From assembly GCF_001269985.1 (NCBI RefSeq), contig NZ_BBZB01000002.1, positions 868,001 to 932,000 of the forward strand: a stretch of DNA of 64,000 nucleotides. The letters run 5' to 3'. A program made the translations under genes and the position numbers. Within the stretch, counting starts at the first letter, position 1, and each line of letters starts with the position of its first letter. The notes beneath the pieces were generated by a model. That model was not told where the DNA came from and made no database searches. It saw only the letters and a list, made by a program, of their open reading frames with translations. Below are positions 1-10,531 of the stretch, piece after piece. The stretch is from Pseudoalteromonas sp. '520P1 No. 423'. GTDB lineage: Bacteria > Pseudomonadota > Gammaproteobacteria > Enterobacterales > Alteromonadaceae.

Positions 1-1310
1 ATAATAATCACAAATTCTTCACCGCCAAAGCGGGCAATAAAGTCTGTAACTCGCACTGACTTTTTAAGAGCATTGGCGAGGACTTGCAGTGTTTTATCTC
101 CGGCACTATGACCAAATGTATCATTTACACTTTTGAAATGATCAATATCAATGACAACTAAACATAAATCATGATGACTTCTTTTAAAAGTATTGTATTC
201 TAATTCAATTCTTTCATCATAAGCTGCGCGATTTGGTAATTTTGTTAAGCTATCTTGTAAGCTTTTAAATCGTTGTTCTGCTAATCTTTCTTTATAGTCA
301 CTAGTCTCATTTTCTAAAGAGTTTATTTTGTTTTGCATCTCTTTGAGTGTATTGGCTAATGACTCTCTCTCTGATAGCTCAAGGTCTTCTTTAAACTTAA
401 TATCGAGTGTTAATGCTTCGAGTTTTTGGCCAACAATCATTTTTAAAGAATCAATTGTTGACGCTTCTTCTGTTTCAGATGAAAGTTGAGAAATTTTTAA
501 CTCAATTTTTTTATTTAAATCAGCCATTTTATGACCAACTTCTTTTGAGCGTTGCACTGAATCTAGCAGTGTTTGATGCAACAGCGTGAGCGTCTCATTC
601 ACATTGAGTAAAAATTGCTGCGCCGTATCTCTTTCTTTAGAAATACTGGAAATGATAATGCGGATAATACTAATGCACGCGTCTAATAATACTTCAAGCT
701 TAAAATCTTGACTGATCAGTGCTTTTATTTTTTCAAACTCAAGGGCATTTAGTCCTTCAAAAGCCAGTTCACTTGTTAAGTTTAATAGCTCTTGCGCTAA
801 ATTTGGCGCCAATTGAGGTTGTTCGGAATTTAAATTACCATGTTTATTACTAAGCACTTGATGGTAAATTTCGACAAGTTTTGATAGTAAAGGAATGAAG
901 TCAGAAGTGGCTTTAATACCATCTAAATCATTAGACAGCAGGTTTCTTAGACTGCGGCGGAGGTCATCAGGTACCCCTTTAGTTTTTTGTAATTTTTTAC
1001 CTGCATCATTGACACTTTGCTGGAGTTGTCTGATGTTAGAGTCTTGTTTGGTTACTTGTGCTTTTAAAATACTTGAAATTTCATCAATGAAAGGAGATAA
1101 CACTTCAAAATCGACACCTTTATTTAATAATGCTCGAAATTTAGCTAGTTTATTATCAAGTTCTAAATCTTGGCCTTTACAAACAAGGGATAACTTTGCA
1201 ACAAACTGCGTTAAGGTACCAAGCTGAGATTGCCTTGCTGTTTCAATAATATCTCTATTTTTGATTGCTTTATTTAGTTTGTTTTGTAAGGTTTCTAATT
1301 GATTTGACAC
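1..1310 (-). CDS. Diguanylate cyclase (GGDEF), C-terminus cut by window edge
   Basis: Makes cyclic di-GMP from two GTP. The reading frame runs from a GTG at 1310 (GGAAG Shine-Dalgarno just upstream) off the left end, so about 436 residues are visible. The last 150 residues form the start of a GGDEF domain: a DSLTKLPNR entry motif, VIDIDHFKSVNDTFGH with the metal-binding Asp, and GGEEF at about residue 429, which is the active-site variant of catalytically competent enzymes. The first ~280 residues are polar and helix-rich, with no membrane segment or signal peptide, so the protein is probably cytosolic with a helical sensor or dimerisation region I cannot name. No RxxD inhibitory site can be assigned with certainty. 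The downstream part, including any EAL domain, is outside the window. Confidence 0.9.
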   Translation of the reverse strand, partial: MSNQLETLQNKLNKAIKNRDIIETARQSQLGTLTQFVAKLSLVCKGQDLELDNKLAKFRALLNKGVDFEVLSPFIDEISSILKAQVTKQDSNIRQLQQSVNDAGKKLQKTKGVPDDLRRSLRNLLSNDLDGIKATSDFIPLLSKLVEIYHQVLSNKHGNLNSEQPQLAPNLAQELLNLTSELAFEGLNALEFEKIKALISQDFKLEVLLDACISIIRIIISSISKERDTAQQFLLNVNETLTLLHQTLLDSVQRSKEVGHKMADLNKKIELKISQLSSETEEASTIDSLKMIVGQKLEALTLDIKFKEDLELSERESLANTLKEMQNKINSLENETSDYKERLAEQRFKSLQDSLTKLPNRAAYDERIELEYNTFKRSHHDLCLVVIDIDHFKSVNDTFGHSAGDKTLQVLANALKKSVRVTDFIARFGGEEFVII

Positions 1311-1405
1311 TAACTTCCGTCTTCCTTTCCAGTGAAATTAACAATAATAACTTTTATAGTATACGTAAATAAGATAAAAGCTAAACCGCGTAGTAAGTAT
1401 TTTAG

Positions 1406-1594
1406 CTAATCTTTATTATTTATGATATTCAGCGAGATTGGCATTTTTAAAATTTGGTCTCTTTCTCTTTGCGTTAATAGGATCCAATCTTGGATCTCAG
1501 TATCTGTTCGACCACAGCCTTCGCAAAAACCTTTCAAACGATAGCACTGTCCGATACACGCTGTTTTATATTGTGTCTTTTTAATTTTTGGCAT
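1406..1594 (-). CDS. DUF1289 small cysteine-rich protein
   Basis: A 62-residue protein with the DUF1289 signature: CIGQCYRLKGFCEGCGRT followed by EIQDW. Four conserved cysteines suggest metal or Fe-S binding; members of this family are often annotated as predicted Fe-S proteins, but the function is unknown. It is the usual length for the family. It lies alone between the diguanylate cyclase and the protease, each separated by about 100 bp. Confidence 0.85.
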   Translation of the reverse strand: MPKIKKTQYKTACIGQCYRLKGFCEGCGRTDTEIQDWILLTQRERDQILKMPISLNIINNKD

Positions 1595-1692
1595 TATTTT
1601 CTTTTAAATTAGCTCTGTTGAACTCAGTTACATCTTTATTGACTATGTTATCATTATAGACGAATTTTTTATAACATATTAAAGGGAAAAGT

Positions 1693-2730
1693 ATGCTAAA
1701 AGTTATTGCTTGGGGATTTATATTTTTAAGCTTTTTTGTATCAGCTAAGGATTACAGTAAATTATATGAAAAACTTGATGAATCTGTTGTCATAATTTAC
1801 TCAGATACTGAGCAAGTAAGAGCCCAGAATAATGAATTAGTCTCTTTTACTTCAAGTAGTTTAGGTACAGGCACGCTGATAAATTCAGAAGGTTTAATTT
1901 TAACAGCTGCGCATGTTGTAAACAGTGCTGATGAGCTAACTGTTGAAGTTCAAGGTAAAGGGCAGTTTAAAGCAAAAGTCTTATCGAGTTATCAAGCTGC
2001 AGATATTGCATTAATTAAATTAATTACGAATGAGTCAGACTTTCCAGCAATTAAAATAGCAAATTCAGAAAAGACTAAAATAGGTGAAGAAGTCTTCGTC
2101 ATTGGCACGCCCTATGGATTAAGCCATACATTAACTGTTGGTCACTTAAGTGGTCGCCGTACACAAAAAGGTTTAGGTAAGGGCGAAATTGAGTTTTTAC
2201 AGACTGATGCAGCCATTAACCAGGGTAACTCTGGTGGCCCACTATTTAATAGTAAAGGTGAGCTTATTGGTGTTGTAAGTTATATCGAAACGCAATCTGG
2301 TGGTAATGAAGGCTTAGGCTTTGCTGCTAGTAGTAATATGGTTAAAAGAATCTTAATTGAACAACCTACAATTTGGTTTGGTTTAGAGTTTACGGTACTA
2401 CCAACTGGAGTAGCGAAGGCACTAAATGTGCCTCAAAAGTCTGGTTTGTTAATTGAGAAAGTTGCAAAACAAAGCTTTGCGGATAAAGTCGGTTTAAAAG
2501 GCGGTGTATTAGAAGCTGAAATTGAAGGCCAACAAATGATCTTAGGTGGCGATATTTTACTTGCAGTAGGTGATATTTACATAACAGGCGATGCAAGTAA
2601 TTATTTAAGTATGGCTAACTATTTGAAAAATGTTGAAAAAGGTAAGAGAATATCATTTAAGATATTAAGAAATGGTCATATTATTGAATTATCTGCTGAA
2701 AAGCCAAATTTGAAAATAAAACTTATATAA
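1693..2730 (+). CDS. Periplasmic trypsin-like serine protease (S1C, HtrA/DegP-like)
   Basis: Chymotrypsin-fold protease of the HtrA family, 345 aa, starting at an ATG with a good AAGGGA ribosome site. A signal peptide occupies residues 1-18 and predicts a periplasmic location. The catalytic triad is visible: His74 in TAAHVV, Asp104 in AADIALIKL and Ser180 in NQGNSGGPLF. The C-terminal ~110 residues have a PDZ-like pattern (a buried GGDILLAVGDIYITG strand-helix segment), so the architecture is protease plus one PDZ-like domain, closer to DegS in size than to two-PDZ DegP. There is no N-terminal membrane anchor beyond the signal peptide. A role in envelope protein quality control is inferred from the family; the actual substrate is unknown. 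Confidence 0.88.
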   Translation: MLKVIAWGFIFLSFFVSAKDYSKLYEKLDESVVIIYSDTEQVRAQNNELVSFTSSSLGTGTLINSEGLILTAAHVVNSADELTVEVQGKGQFKAKVLSSYQAADIALIKLITNESDFPAIKIANSEKTKIGEEVFVIGTPYGLSHTLTVGHLSGRRTQKGLGKGEIEFLQTDAAINQGNSGGPLFNSKGELIGVVSYIETQSGGNEGLGFAASSNMVKRILIEQPTIWFGLEFTVLPTGVAKALNVPQKSGLLIEKVAKQSFADKVGLKGGVLEAEIEGQQMILGGDILLAVGDIYITGDASNYLSMANYLKNVEKGKRISFKILRNGHIIELSAEKPNLKIKLI

Positions 2731-2777
2731 AAATACTATTTAATTATGGCTCCAAAAAGGAACTATATTGTACAGAT

Positions 2778-3284
2778 TTATCTTTTTCCTACTTCAAAAG
2801 ATACCATCCAAACATCATTTAATTTAGCTAATGTTTTTCCCGAATGAATTGAAATACTAGGCGATTGTTCATTTAAGTAATAAGTAGTGCGTACTGAGTT
2901 TTTATTATTGTCAGTTTTTACCTTCCATTTGTCATTTTTTAAACAAGACTGTGTAAAACTTGTTGCTTGAGAATAAATAGCAATTGCCTGGTCTTTCTCT
3001 GAAAAATTTTGCTGACACATGTAATTAATTGCATTGTTATTTGATTTAGATATTTGGCAGTTTTCTCCAACTAAGTTATAACTTGCTTGCCAAACTTCCA
3101 TATATTTGTTTTTGACACGACTTTTTTTCAATGGAGCAAATTCATTATTAAATGAAGTTAATAACCCTTGAATTTTATCACACGATGACATGTTACCGAT
3201 TTGTGCTTGTTGTTCTGAAGATAAAGTATTAACGCAGCCGCTTAATGCGAAAGATGCAGCTATGAGTGCGATATAAGGTTTCAT
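2778..3284 (-). CDS. Putative lipoprotein of unknown function
   Basis: A 168-residue product. I start it at the ATG at 3284, preceded by AAGGA, rather than at an upstream in-frame ATG (3323), because this gives a clean lipoprotein signal: MKPYIALIAASFALSGC, lipobox LSGC. The mature part contains several cysteines (in SSCDK, ENCQIS, YMCQQ and QSCLK) that may form disulfides. I do not recognise a domain. It lies just downstream of the his operon terminator on the same strand and probably has its own promoter. Confidence 0.7.
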   Translation of the reverse strand: MKPYIALIAASFALSGCVNTLSSEQQAQIGNMSSCDKIQGLLTSFNNEFAPLKKSRVKNKYMEVWQASYNLVGENCQISKSNNNAINYMCQQNFSEKDQAIAIYSQATSFTQSCLKNDKWKVKTDNNKNSVRTTYYLNEQSPSISIHSGKTLAKLNDVWMVSFEVGKR

Positions 3285-3348
3285 TTTTCTATCCTTGGTA
3301 GATAATTTAGCTTTTACAAGCATACCTTTTATATTGTTTAATAAAAAG

Positions 3349-3375
3349 AAAAGGCATCAAACTTGTGCCTTTTTT
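3349..3375 (-). terminator. Rho-independent terminator of the his operon
   Basis: Inverted repeat with arms AAAAGGCA and TGCCTTTT around a 9-base loop. Read on the minus strand it is followed by a T-rich tract, and it sits 22 bases after the hisIE stop. It is symmetrical enough to act in both directions. Confidence 0.75.
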
Positions 3376-3396
3376 GATTTTAATCACAAGATAATA

Positions 3397-4008
3397 CTAT
3401 TTATGACGTTGCTCGAGCACTTTCACTACTTGACTAATATCAGTTTCACTTCGTTGAAGTAGTACTAATAAGTGATATAGTAAATCAGCCGATTCATTCT
3501 TTAATTCATCAATATCTTGTTTTACTGCCGCAAGGGCGACTTCTACACCTTCTTCACCAACTTTTTGGGCACTTCTGCTAATATCTTTTGCAAATAATGA
3601 GGCTGTATAGCTTTCCTTTGGATCGTCATTTTTACGTTGTGAAATAATTTGATTAAGCTGGGCGACAAAAGCAAGTTCGGGTTTTGCATTTCCAAAACAA
3701 CTCTGGGTACCTAAATGACACGTTGGACCTTTTGGTTCAGCTAATATTAAAATAGAGTCAAAGTCACAATCTGTGTGCACTTCTTTCACTATAAGATAAT
3801 TATCTGATGATTCACCTTTTGTCCATAATCTTTGCTTTGATCGACTGTAGAAAGTAACCATATTGCAGTCTAATGTTTTTTCCATCGCTTCATAGTTCAT
3901 AAATCCTTGCATTAAAATGATGCCAGTATTTTTGTCTTGAACAATTGCTGGAATAAGTTCACTTTTTGAAAAATCTATTTCTTTTATATTATTTGTATTT
4001 ATTAACAT
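3397..4008 (-). CDS. hisI: Bifunctional phosphoribosyl-AMP cyclohydrolase / phosphoribosyl-ATP pyrophosphatase
   Basis: HisIE fusion, 203 aa, catalysing steps 2 and 3 of histidine synthesis. The N-terminal cyclohydrolase half shows [28 protein letters not shown], and the zinc/Mg site residues in [10 protein letters not shown] and CHLGTQSCF. The C-terminal pyrophosphatase half, from about residue 115, shows [13 protein letters not shown] and [13 protein letters not shown] with the acidic Mg-binding cluster. Length is typical of enterobacterial-type fused HisIE. Its start overlaps the hisF stop by 7 bases, which implies translational coupling; it is the last gene of the operon. Confidence 0.97.
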   Translation of the reverse strand: MLINTNNIKEIDFSKSELIPAIVQDKNTGIILMQGFMNYEAMEKTLDCNMVTFYSRSKQRLWTKGESSDNYLIVKEVHTDCDFDSILILAEPKGPTCHLGTQSCFGNAKPELAFVAQLNQIISQRKNDDPKESYTASLFAKDISRSAQKVGEEGVEVALAAVKQDIDELKNESADLLYHLLVLLQRSETDISQVVKVLEQRHK

Positions 4009-4778
4009 AATCTTGTCGCTATTTTATTTTGAGCTAAATATTGTTTAAGTTCAGGTATTTTTATTATGTCTTTATGAAACACGCTTGCAGCGAGCGCACC
4101 ATCAACATTGGCTTGCTCAAAAACATTTTTAAAATCAGCCATTGAACCTGCACCACCTGAGGCTATGATAGGTAAAGAACAAATGTTGCGTACTTTATTC
4201 AATTGTTCAATATCATAACCATTTCGAACACCATCTTGATTCATGCAGTTAAGTACAATCTCACCAGCACCTAATTCTTGTACTTTTTTTACCCAGTCTA
4301 ATGTTTTATATCGTGTTCTACTTGTGGCATTTGGATCGCCAGTGAGTTGATAAACGAGGTATTCGTTAGTTTTTTCATCATAAAAGCTATCTATACCTAC
4401 AACAACACATTGCTTGCCAAATTCATCATGTAACTCTTTGATAAGTTCAGGCTTAGCAATTGCCGGGCTGTTAATACTTATTTTATCTGCACCTTGTTTT
4501 AAAACACGGGCAGCATCTGATACAGATTTAATACCACCGGCAACACAAAATGGAATATCTATATTTTTTGCTATGGTTTCAACCCAAGTTAAATCTAATA
4601 AGCGTTTTTCTACACTGGCACTGATCTCATAAAATACCAGTTCATCAGCGCCAGCATCACTATAAGCTTTGGCTAAATCTAATATTTCACCAACGACTTC
4701 ATGGCCTTTAAATTTAACGCCTTTAACTACTTGACCATTTTTAACATCTAAGCAAGGAATTATGCGTTTGCTAAGCAT
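4002..4778 (-). CDS. hisF: Imidazole glycerol phosphate synthase cyclase subunit
   Basis: HisF, 258 aa, (beta-alpha)8 barrel that uses ammonia from HisH to convert PRFAR to imidazole glycerol phosphate and AICAR. Begins [20 protein letters not shown], with the first catalytic Asp in CLDV; the second catalytic Asp lies in the [11 protein letters not shown] segment. Phosphate-binding loops are ASGGAGS and the CVAGGIKS strand. Full family length. Overlaps hisA by 8 bases and hisIE by 7. Confidence 0.98.
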   Translation of the reverse strand: MLSKRIIPCLDVKNGQVVKGVKFKGHEVVGEILDLAKAYSDAGADELVFYEISASVEKRLLDLTWVETIAKNIDIPFCVAGGIKSVSDAARVLKQGADKISINSPAIAKPELIKELHDEFGKQCVVVGIDSFYDEKTNEYLVYQLTGDPNATSRTRYKTLDWVKKVQELGAGEIVLNCMNQDGVRNGYDIEQLNKVRNICSLPIIASGGAGSMADFKNVFEQANVDGALAASVFHKDIIKIPELKQYLAQNKIATRLC

Positions 4779-5493
4779 CTATTGCCTCCTCAACGGTAAA
4801 CGCGTTATCTAATAATGATTTGCCTAAAATAATACCCGATACACCAAGTTCATTTAGTTTTTTGATATCTTCAAGTGAGCTTACGCCGCCTGATGCTTGT
4901 ACTTTTATCTGAGGAAACTCGTTTATCAGATCTTCATATAAGGCAAATGAAGGTCCAGTCATCGTGCCATCTTTACTGATGTCCGTACATAGAAAGTCTG
5001 TAATACCAACTGATAAGTAAAAAGCGACTAACTCAAAAAGATTGTATTTAGATGCCTCTAGCCAACCATGTGTTGCTGGTAACCAGCCAGAATCAGTTTT
5101 ATTAACATCCAATGCAATCACAAAGTGAGCAGGACCAAATTTATTGATCCATTCGCTGACTTCTTGGCGTTTCTCTACAGCCATAGAGCCAATCACAACT
5201 TGGGATGCTCCTGAGTCTAGCCAAGTGGAGATATCCGATTCGCTTCGTATGCCGCCTCCGATTTGAAAAGGTACTTTGAGCTCTTTTAATGCGTTTTGAA
5301 TATGTTGCCATTGTTTTTTACTCGGATCACGTGCACCTTCTAAATCAACTAAATGTAATTGTTTAGCCCCTGATTGAGCATATTCTTTTAGGCGCTGTGA
5401 AAGTTCAAACGGGTAAAACTGAGCTGTATCATATTTACCTTGGTATAAACGCACAATTTTGTTTTGTAATACATCTAATGCTGGAATAATCAT
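4771..5493 (-). CDS. hisA: ProFAR isomerase
   Basis: HisA, 240 aa, a (beta-alpha)8 barrel isomerising ProFAR to PRFAR by an Amadori rearrangement. Begins [20 protein letters not shown] with the catalytic Asp in ALDV; the second catalytic Asp is in [13 protein letters not shown]. Phosphate-binding glycine loops are QIGGGIRS and ASGGVSS. Normal length. It is followed by hisF with an 8-base overlap and preceded by hisH with a 14-base gap, consistent with one operon. Confidence 0.98.
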   Translation of the reverse strand: MIIPALDVLQNKIVRLYQGKYDTAQFYPFELSQRLKEYAQSGAKQLHLVDLEGARDPSKKQWQHIQNALKELKVPFQIGGGIRSESDISTWLDSGASQVVIGSMAVEKRQEVSEWINKFGPAHFVIALDVNKTDSGWLPATHGWLEASKYNLFELVAFYLSVGITDFLCTDISKDGTMTGPSFALYEDLINEFPQIKVQASGGVSSLEDIKKLNELGVSGIILGKSLLDNAFTVEEAIDA

Positions 5494-5507
5494 AATTTTT
5501 TATAAAC

Positions 5508-6104
5508 CTAAATTTGCCAATCTAAAAAGTTTTGTAACAGTTTTGAGCCAACTTTAGCTGAGCGCTCTGGGTGAAATTGCATCCCAGCGATATTATCTTG
5601 TGCCACTATGGCAGAAAATTCTTGACCATATTGGGTTGATGCTAACGTACAGTCATTTACTTGATGCGCAAAACTATGGACAAAGTAAACCTGATCATCA
5701 CTAGACACTCCTTTTGTTAAAGCGTGAGGCTTAAGAATATTCAGATTGTTCCACCCCATATGTGGGCTTGTCAGTTGACCAACTTCTAACTGAGATACAT
5801 TGCCCTTAATTTTACCTAGCGTGTTTATATTACCTTCTGATGAATGCTCACATAATAATTGCATTCCTAAGCAAATCCCCATTATGGGTCTTTCAAAGGT
5901 ATTAATTGCTTCAAGCCACCCACCAGATATTAATCTGTCCATTGCCACCGAAGCGTGACCAACACCCGGTAAAATAATGCGTTCAGCGGACTTAACTTGC
6001 TTAACATCAGTAATGACATCAGGTGTTACACCTAAGCGTTCAAAGGCAAACCTGACTGAATTGATATTTGCACATCCCGTATCTATAATTGCTAACACTG
6101 ACAT
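5508..6104 (-). CDS. hisH: Imidazole glycerol phosphate synthase glutaminase subunit
   Basis: HisH, 198 aa, class I glutamine amidotransferase that supplies ammonia to HisF. The catalytic triad is Cys78 in MGICLGMQLL, His178 and Glu180 in MQFHPERSAKVG. The N-terminal IIDTGCANINSV differs slightly from the commoner DYGxGN start of the family but is within its range. Four bases separate it from hisB. Confidence 0.97.
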   Translation of the reverse strand: MSVLAIIDTGCANINSVRFAFERLGVTPDVITDVKQVKSAERIILPGVGHASVAMDRLISGGWLEAINTFERPIMGICLGMQLLCEHSSEGNINTLGKIKGNVSQLEVGQLTSPHMGWNNLNILKPHALTKGVSSDDQVYFVHSFAHQVNDCTLASTQYGQEFSAIVAQDNIAGMQFHPERSAKVGSKLLQNFLDWQI

Positions 6105-6108
6105 CTCC

Positions 6109-7170
6109 TTACAAACATCCTTTAGAGCTGGCTAAACTTTGACTTTTATCTTGTGTTATTGCCATGCGTAGTGCTCTGGCAAATACCTTAAATAACCCTT
6201 CAACCTGGTGATGGCAATTACCATCACTGACGCTCAAAATTAAACTTAAATCGGCATTATCACTTAAGCTTTTAAAGAAATGCTCAACCATTTGTACATC
6301 TAAATCACCGGTTTTTTCTCTACTAAAATTAGCATTTAAAACAAATGAAGCGCGGCCTGATAAATCAATTTGTGCTTGCGCTAAACATTCATCCATAGGA
6401 AGGGCAAAACCATATCGTGCAATTTGAGATTTCGTGCCTAATGCTTTTTTAAGTGCTTGACCTAAAGCGATGCCGATATCTTCTACTAAGTGATGCTCAT
6501 CTATATGTAAGTCACCTTTAGCTTTGATATCTAACATAAAGTTACCATGGGTTTTGATTTGATCTAACATATGATCAAAAAAACCTAAACCAGTACTTAT
6601 ATTACCTTTTGCAGACTCATCTAAATTTAACTTCACAGAGATTTGTGTTTCTTTGGTATCTCGGCTGATACTTGCTTCACGGTTTAAAGTCGTTAATTTA
6701 GTAACTATCTTTTGCCAATCGCCGTCATATAAAATCCCTTCACAGCATAAGTTTTTAGCTAGACCAATATCGGTTTCTCTATCACCAATCACATAAGATT
6801 TAGCTAAATCTACTTTGCCAGATTGCATTAAGCTGGTTAGTAATCCTGTTTTAGGTTTTCTGCAATCACAATTTTGTTCATCAAAATGTGGGCATATTAA
6901 TACTGACTCAAAAGAAATGCCTTGAGTGGTAAAAATTTCCATCATTTTATCTTGCGCAAGATCAAAATCAGCAGTCGGAAAGCTATCAGAGCCTAAACCA
7001 TCTTGGTTTGAAACCATTACTAAGGTATATCCTGCTTGTTGTAGCTGTAACAAAGCAGTAATAACACCTGGCTCTAATTTAACTTTAGCTAAGGTATCAA
7101 CTTGCTTATCTTCAATTGGTTCATCAATTAAAGTACCGTCACGGTCTATGAATAAATATGGTTTTTGCAT
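6109..7170 (-). CDS. hisB: Bifunctional histidinol-phosphatase / imidazoleglycerol-phosphate dehydratase
   Basis: HisB fusion, 353 aa. The N-terminal HAD-type phosphatase shows FIDRDGTLIDEP with nucleophile Asp9 and Asp11, and the zinc-binding CPHFDEQNCDCRKPK loop. The C-terminal dehydratase from about residue 165 shows GLGFFDHMLDQ, DEHHLVEDIGIALG and NCHHQVEGLFK with the Mn-binding histidines. This fused form is characteristic of gammaproteobacteria. Two bases separate it from hisC. Confidence 0.98.
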   Translation of the reverse strand: MQKPYLFIDRDGTLIDEPIEDKQVDTLAKVKLEPGVITALLQLQQAGYTLVMVSNQDGLGSDSFPTADFDLAQDKMMEIFTTQGISFESVLICPHFDEQNCDCRKPKTGLLTSLMQSGKVDLAKSYVIGDRETDIGLAKNLCCEGILYDGDWQKIVTKLTTLNREASISRDTKETQISVKLNLDESAKGNISTGLGFFDHMLDQIKTHGNFMLDIKAKGDLHIDEHHLVEDIGIALGQALKKALGTKSQIARYGFALPMDECLAQAQIDLSGRASFVLNANFSREKTGDLDVQMVEHFFKSLSDNADLSLILSVSDGNCHHQVEGLFKVFARALRMAITQDKSQSLASSKGCL

Positions 7171-7172
7171 GA

Positions 7173-8267
7173 TTATCTCTTACTGCTTAAATTGTTTTTA
7201 TTTATGGTATCAAGCCAAATTTTTACTTGAGCTAATTCTGAGTTACTGCCTATGCTAATTCTTAACCAAGTATCACTATCAAATAGATTGAAAGGGCGCA
7301 TGATCAATCCCATTTCACTCGCTACTTGAATATATGCTGCGCTTGTTAGTTTTAAAGTTACAAAATTACCTGACCCACTTAGAACTTGTTCCACTTGAGG
7401 TGAAGTATCAAGCCAATCTGTCAGTTCACATTTGAGTTTATTTAAAATATTGACCTGTCGTCGCATGCTAGTAATAGCGTCATTCTCTAGGGCATTTTTT
7501 GCAATAGTTGCGGCAACGGTTGACACAGGATAGGGCGCTATGACCTTTTTCATCGCTGCTAAAATGGTTGTTGAAGCTAAAGTGAAGCCACATCTTAGCC
7601 CTGCTAATGCAAATGCTTTAGATAAGGTACGTAAAACAACGATATTTGTTATTTCATTGATTAGCATTGTACTTGAATAATCACTACAAAATTCTATGTA
7701 AGCTTCATCAACAACTAAAATAGTATTACTTGGTAGTGCATCCGATAATGCCTGTATTCTTTTGGTATCTACTAAAGCACCTGTCGGATTATTTGGGTTA
7801 CAAATAAATACTAATTTTGAATCACCAATTTTTTCGACTAATTGCGCTATTGAATCTGACTGTAAATCCAATTGTGATAGCGCATTCAAACTAATATTGT
7901 GACTTTGTGCACTGACTTTATACATGCCATAAGTAGGTAAAAATAATGCGATACTGTCTTTACCTGGTTCACAGAAAGTACGAATTAATAACTCAATGCC
8001 TTCATCTGCACCACGGGTCATTAAAACTTGGTTTGTATTTACTTGAGCATAATTTGCATAACGAGAAATCACATTTTCAGGCTGAGGTTCTGGATAGCGA
8101 TTTAAATCATCAGCACTAATCGTGATATTTTTTGCATAGGGGTTTTCATTGGCATTTAACCAAGTTGACCCTGTCAGCTTTTCACTTTTTGCCGAGCTGT
8201 ATGCAGTTAAATGTGCTATATATTCAGGTAATAACCCAGATTTTTGATTTGGTTTTACATCAGACAT
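7173..8267 (-). CDS. hisC: Histidinol-phosphate aminotransferase
   Basis: HisC, 364 aa, PLP-dependent class I/II aminotransferase converting imidazole acetol phosphate to histidinol phosphate. Seen: LNANENPY near the N-terminus, NRYPEPQP, TRGADEGIELLIR, the CNPNNPTG substrate/PLP contact, VVDEAYIEF and the PLP Schiff-base lysine in RTLSKAFALAGLRCG. Full length. Its first base overlaps the end of hisD. Confidence 0.97.
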   Translation of the reverse strand: MSDVKPNQKSGLLPEYIAHLTAYSSAKSEKLTGSTWLNANENPYAKNITISADDLNRYPEPQPENVISRYANYAQVNTNQVLMTRGADEGIELLIRTFCEPGKDSIALFLPTYGMYKVSAQSHNISLNALSQLDLQSDSIAQLVEKIGDSKLVFICNPNNPTGALVDTKRIQALSDALPSNTILVVDEAYIEFCSDYSSTMLINEITNIVVLRTLSKAFALAGLRCGFTLASTTILAAMKKVIAPYPVSTVAATIAKNALENDAITSMRRQVNILNKLKCELTDWLDTSPQVEQVLSGSGNFVTLKLTSAAYIQVASEMGLIMRPFNLFDSDTWLRISIGSNSELAQVKIWLDTINKNNLSSKR

Positions 8268-9562
8268 TAGCCTTCTCCTTGTTCTAGTCTAATGCTCACC
8301 GCTTTTGCGTGTGCATCTAACCCTTCAGCTTGTGCTATAGGTAATATCGCTTTAGATAAATCAGTTAAACCTTGCTTAGTAAGTGTTTGCACTGTGTATG
8401 TACGGTAAAAGTCTAATAAATTTAAACTAGAGCAAACTTTCGAATAACCATAAGTGGGTAATACGTGATTAGTACCTGATGCATAGTCACCTGCAGATTC
8501 TGGGCTATAGTCACCTACAAACACTGAACCTACATTTTTAACGAGCGGCAAATACGGCTCACAAGAACCTAATTGCAATATCAAGTGCTCCGGACCATAG
8601 TTTGCAGAGACTTCAAAAGCCTGCTCAATTGAATTAACTAAAATAAAAGCCGAGTTTTCAAGTGCAGCCAGTGCTGTTTCAGCTCTGGAAAGTATTTTGA
8701 TTTGCTGGCTTAATGCAACTTTAGTTTGTTCAATTATTTGTTCACAATTTGATACTAAAATAACCTGAGAGTCAGCACCGTGTTCTGCTTGAGATAACAA
8801 ATCAGCAGCAATAAAGTCAGGATTAGCTCTTTGATCTGCAATAACCAATACTTCAGAAGGGCCTGCAGGCATATCAATCGCTAATCCTGGTACTTGTTGT
8901 GATACCAGTTGTTTTGCCATCGTGACAAATGCATTTCCTGGTCCAAAAATCTTATTTACTTTAGGAATACTTCGGGTACCAAATGCCATAGCTGCAATTG
9001 CACCGGCACCACCTGATTTTAAAATGGTTTTAATACCACATAATTTAGCTGCATATAAAATTGCAGGATTTAATTTATCTTCATTTTTTACCGGTGTTGC
9101 CAATACGACTGTTTTTGCACCACTTAATTGGGCCAGTACACCTTGCATTAATACAGATGAAGGTAATGGTGCACTGCCACCGGGTACATAAATACCAACA
9201 GATTCGATTGCTTGATACTTAAGCTCACATAAAACACCTGGGATAGTCTCTAACATGACATCTTTAGGTTGCTGTATTGTGTGAAAAGCTAAAATATTTT
9301 TATATGCGCTTTCAATAGCTTGTTTTAACTCGATTGATATCAAAGATTCTGACTGTTCAATATCATCAGCAGATACTAATAAATCAAGCTCTGATACATT
9401 ATCAAACTTTTGTGCCAATTTAATAAGTGCTTCATCGCCTTGTTGCTTTACTTGATCTAAAATCGCTTGTGTCGTCGATTTAATATCAGTGCTTATGGCA
9501 ATAGCAGGGCGCTGTAAAATTGATTCCTGCGAAGTACTTGTTTCCTCATTCCACTTAAACAC
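8267..9562 (-). CDS. hisD: Histidinol dehydrogenase
   Basis: HisD, 431 aa, zinc enzyme making the two final NAD-dependent oxidations of L-histidinol to L-histidine. Seen: [45 protein letters not shown], the zinc/active-site [19 protein letters not shown] and [12 protein letters not shown]. Normal family length. Four bases separate it from hisG. Confidence 0.98.
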   Translation of the reverse strand: MFKWNEETSTSQESILQRPAIAISTDIKSTTQAILDQVKQQGDEALIKLAQKFDNVSELDLLVSADDIEQSESLISIELKQAIESAYKNILAFHTIQQPKDVMLETIPGVLCELKYQAIESVGIYVPGGSAPLPSSVLMQGVLAQLSGAKTVVLATPVKNEDKLNPAILYAAKLCGIKTILKSGGAGAIAAMAFGTRSIPKVNKIFGPGNAFVTMAKQLVSQQVPGLAIDMPAGPSEVLVIADQRANPDFIAADLLSQAEHGADSQVILVSNCEQIIEQTKVALSQQIKILSRAETALAALENSAFILVNSIEQAFEVSANYGPEHLILQLGSCEPYLPLVKNVGSVFVGDYSPESAGDYASGTNHVLPTYGYSKVCSSLNLLDFYRTYTVQTLTKQGLTDLSKAILPIAQAEGLDAHAKAVSIRLEQGEG

Positions 9563-9566
9563 GTGC

Positions 9567-10466
9567 TTACTCCATCATCTTTTCAATAGGCATCACTAAT
9601 ATAGAGCTAGCACCTAATGCTTTTAAAGATTCCATGGTTTCCCAGAATAGTGTTTCTTGACTCACCATGTGCAAGGCAACAAGCTCATCAGAACCCGCAA
9701 GGGATAGCATGGTTGGCTGACCTGTACCTGGTAATAAATCACATATTTCTTTTAGACGAGTCTTTGGTGCGTGCAACATAATATATTTGCTTTCTTTAGC
9801 TTGTTTAACGGCTTTTAATCGAGGTAATAACTTTTCAATTAAGGCTGTTTTTTTAGGGCAATCTAATGCTGGGTTTTGGATTAAACAGGCATATGACTCC
9901 ATAATCGTTTCACCTTGTCTTAATCCGTTTGCTTCTAGCGTTGCACCAGTAGATACAAGATCACAAATTGCATCAGCAAGACCAGCACGAGGAGCAACTT
10001 CAACTGAGCCAGATAAATTTACTAAACTGGCGTTGATGTTTTCTCTTTTTAGATATTGGCTTAAAATTGCGGGGTAAGTTGTGGCAATTTTTTTATTTTG
10101 GAACCAGTTAGTATCAACTTCTCCGAGCTCTTGTGGCCAAGCAAGTGCTAAGCGGCAATAGCCAAAATCAAGTTGAGCTAGTTTCTTTGTTTGAAATGGT
10201 AAAGACTGCTGTTCACGCTCAGCTTGCATTTCAACTAATTCATTTTCACCTACGATGCCTAAGTCACATACGCCATCCATTACTAAACCTGGGATATCGT
10301 TGTGGCGAACACGTAAAATATCAATAGGCATATTAGTTGAGTGCGCAATTAACTTTTGCTCTCTGAGATTTAGTTTAATACCGAGTTGTTTAAATAAGTT
10401 TTGGCAGTCAGTTGAAAGTCTGCCTGATTTTTGAATTGCAATGCGTAAACGTGTTGTATCTGTCAT
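9567..10466 (-). CDS. hisG: ATP phosphoribosyltransferase (long form)
   Basis: HisG, first and committed enzyme of histidine synthesis, condensing ATP and PRPP. I use the ATG at 10466 ([18 protein letters not shown], 299 aa, same length as the enterobacterial enzyme). An in-frame ATG two codons upstream has its GGGA only two bases away, whereas GGGA is well spaced for 10466. The PRPP-binding segment is [14 protein letters not shown], and the C-terminal ~80 residues form the regulatory domain of the HisZ-independent long form, expected to be inhibited by histidine. First structural gene behind the attenuator. Confidence 0.97.
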   Translation of the reverse strand: MTDTTRLRIAIQKSGRLSTDCQNLFKQLGIKLNLREQKLIAHSTNMPIDILRVRHNDIPGLVMDGVCDLGIVGENELVEMQAEREQQSLPFQTKKLAQLDFGYCRLALAWPQELGEVDTNWFQNKKIATTYPAILSQYLKRENINASLVNLSGSVEVAPRAGLADAICDLVSTGATLEANGLRQGETIMESYACLIQNPALDCPKKTALIEKLLPRLKAVKQAKESKYIMLHAPKTRLKEICDLLPGTGQPTMLSLAGSDELVALHMVSQETLFWETMESLKALGASSILVMPIEKMME

Positions 10467-10531
10467 TCTCATTTCCCGTTAATTTTTAGTCTTTGTTAAG
10501 CTATTTGTAAAAAATTTTGGGGCTTAAAACT

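Noticed and set aside
895..1227. Plus-strand open frame of 110 codons
   Set aside because: Lies entirely antisense to the diguanylate cyclase, whose minus-strand frame reads as a family protein.
10472..10472. Earlier ATG start for hisG
   Set aside because: Only two bases after GGGA; the ATG at 10466 has proper spacing and gives the normal HisG N-terminus.
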